From the NCBI RefSeq assembly GCF_002118315.1, contig NZ_MTSZ01000001.1, positions 1,236,001-1,300,000 on the forward strand: a stretch of 64,000 nt of DNA. The letters run 5' to 3'. Below, one piece after another: positions 63,876-64,000 of the stretch; within the stretch, counting starts at the first letter, position 1, and every line of letters starts with the position of its first letter. The stretch is from Kiloniella majae. GTDB lineage: Bacteria > Pseudomonadota > Alphaproteobacteria > Kiloniellales > Kiloniellaceae. A model generated the notes under the pieces. The model searched no databases. It was given only the letters and a program-made list of their open reading frames with translations, and was not told the origin of the DNA. The position numbers and the translations under genes were made by a program.

Positions 63876-64000
63876 AATTCCCCCAATAAGAGCAAATGTG
63901 TTTGAGTCCACCCAATCGACAGCGAGTTTTTATGAGTGAAAATATTCGACCCTTCGGTTGTATCAAAAAAAGATTCTAGCGCAAATAAATATAAATTTTT

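Noticed and set aside
46296..63911. Many open frames of 60-230 codons on both strands inside the giant gene (for example 49642-48959 on the minus strand and 50472-50864 on the plus strand)
   Set aside because: They are shadows of the long, repetitive frame. They have low-complexity translations, and the giant frame alone has coherent, recognisable domains from end to end.
63600..63911. LapA-type N-terminal retention module with periplasmic protease site
   Set aside because: The N-terminus goes directly into RTX nonapeptides; no alanine-pair cleavage motif or retention-like domain could be read.
1..64000. tRNA, rRNA, riboswitch or prophage/insertion-sequence content
   Set aside because: None recognised on reading; no transposase, integrase or tRNA-like cloverleaf was noticed. 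A tRNAscan/Rfam run would settle this.

Overview
The window comes from a free-living, probably marine, alphaproteobacterium with moderate GC. A Rhodospirillales/Kiloniellales-type genome fits best, because of the PAS_5-family protein, two TRAP transporters, the RpiR-type inositol regulator and the very large RTX protein. That placement is inference; no rRNA or tRNA gene was seen in the window.

Layout. (1) 1-7.8 kb holds unlinked housekeeping and accessory genes: the 3' end of a DEAD-box RNA helicase, a PAS_5 protein, a GST-like protein, the ribosome-rescue hydrolase ArfB, a DUF1272 protein, an Lrp regulator divergent from an AzlC/AzlD amino-acid exporter pair, a GNAT acetyltransferase, an orphan family-3 solute-binding protein and a CPA2/Kef-type cation antiporter. 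(2) 8.0-24.2 kb is a scavenging island for small nitrogenous, probably gamma-glutamyl or 5-oxoproline, compounds. It has a cytoplasmic gamma-glutamyltransferase, an M20 peptidase, an MlrC (M81) peptidase, a TRAP transporter, an RpiR regulator, a D-threonine-aldolase/D-serine-dehydratase-like enzyme, the complete 5-oxoprolinase PxpB-PxpC-PxpA, a second TRAP transporter and a winged-helix regulator. (3) 24.4-28.2 kb has a GAF-Fis regulator and a complete phage-shock locus, with pspF divergent from pspABC and a clear sigma-54 promoter.

(4) 28.3-42.7 kb is an inositol island: an RpiR (IolR-like) repressor, a LacI regulator, an AfuABC/iron-type ABC transporter (binding protein, fused double permease, ATPase), an inositol-monophosphatase-family enzyme, then iolG divergent from iolC-iolD-iolE-iolB. 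The gene order suggests uptake of a phosphorylated inositol, removal of the phosphate inside the cell, and full catabolism through the Iol pathway. Sites fitting both regulators can be read in the DNA: two sharing a 13-base LacI-type core and several GGAA-N6-TTCT-type IolR boxes. (5) 42.8-46.2 kb has another orphan binding protein, MtgA, and a TetR + arginine-deiminase-superfamily operon headed by a striking double palindrome.

(6) 46.3-63.9 kb is one reverse-strand gene for a protein of about 5,860 residues, a type I-secreted RTX adhesin. By reading, it contains seven separate blocks, each made of exactly seven copies of a repeat of about 50-55 residues (49 copies in all). The blocks look like seven seven-bladed beta-propellers spaced by cadherin/VCBS-like modules, with RTX calcium-binding repeats near both ends and a type I secretion tail. 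No secretion genes for it are in the window.
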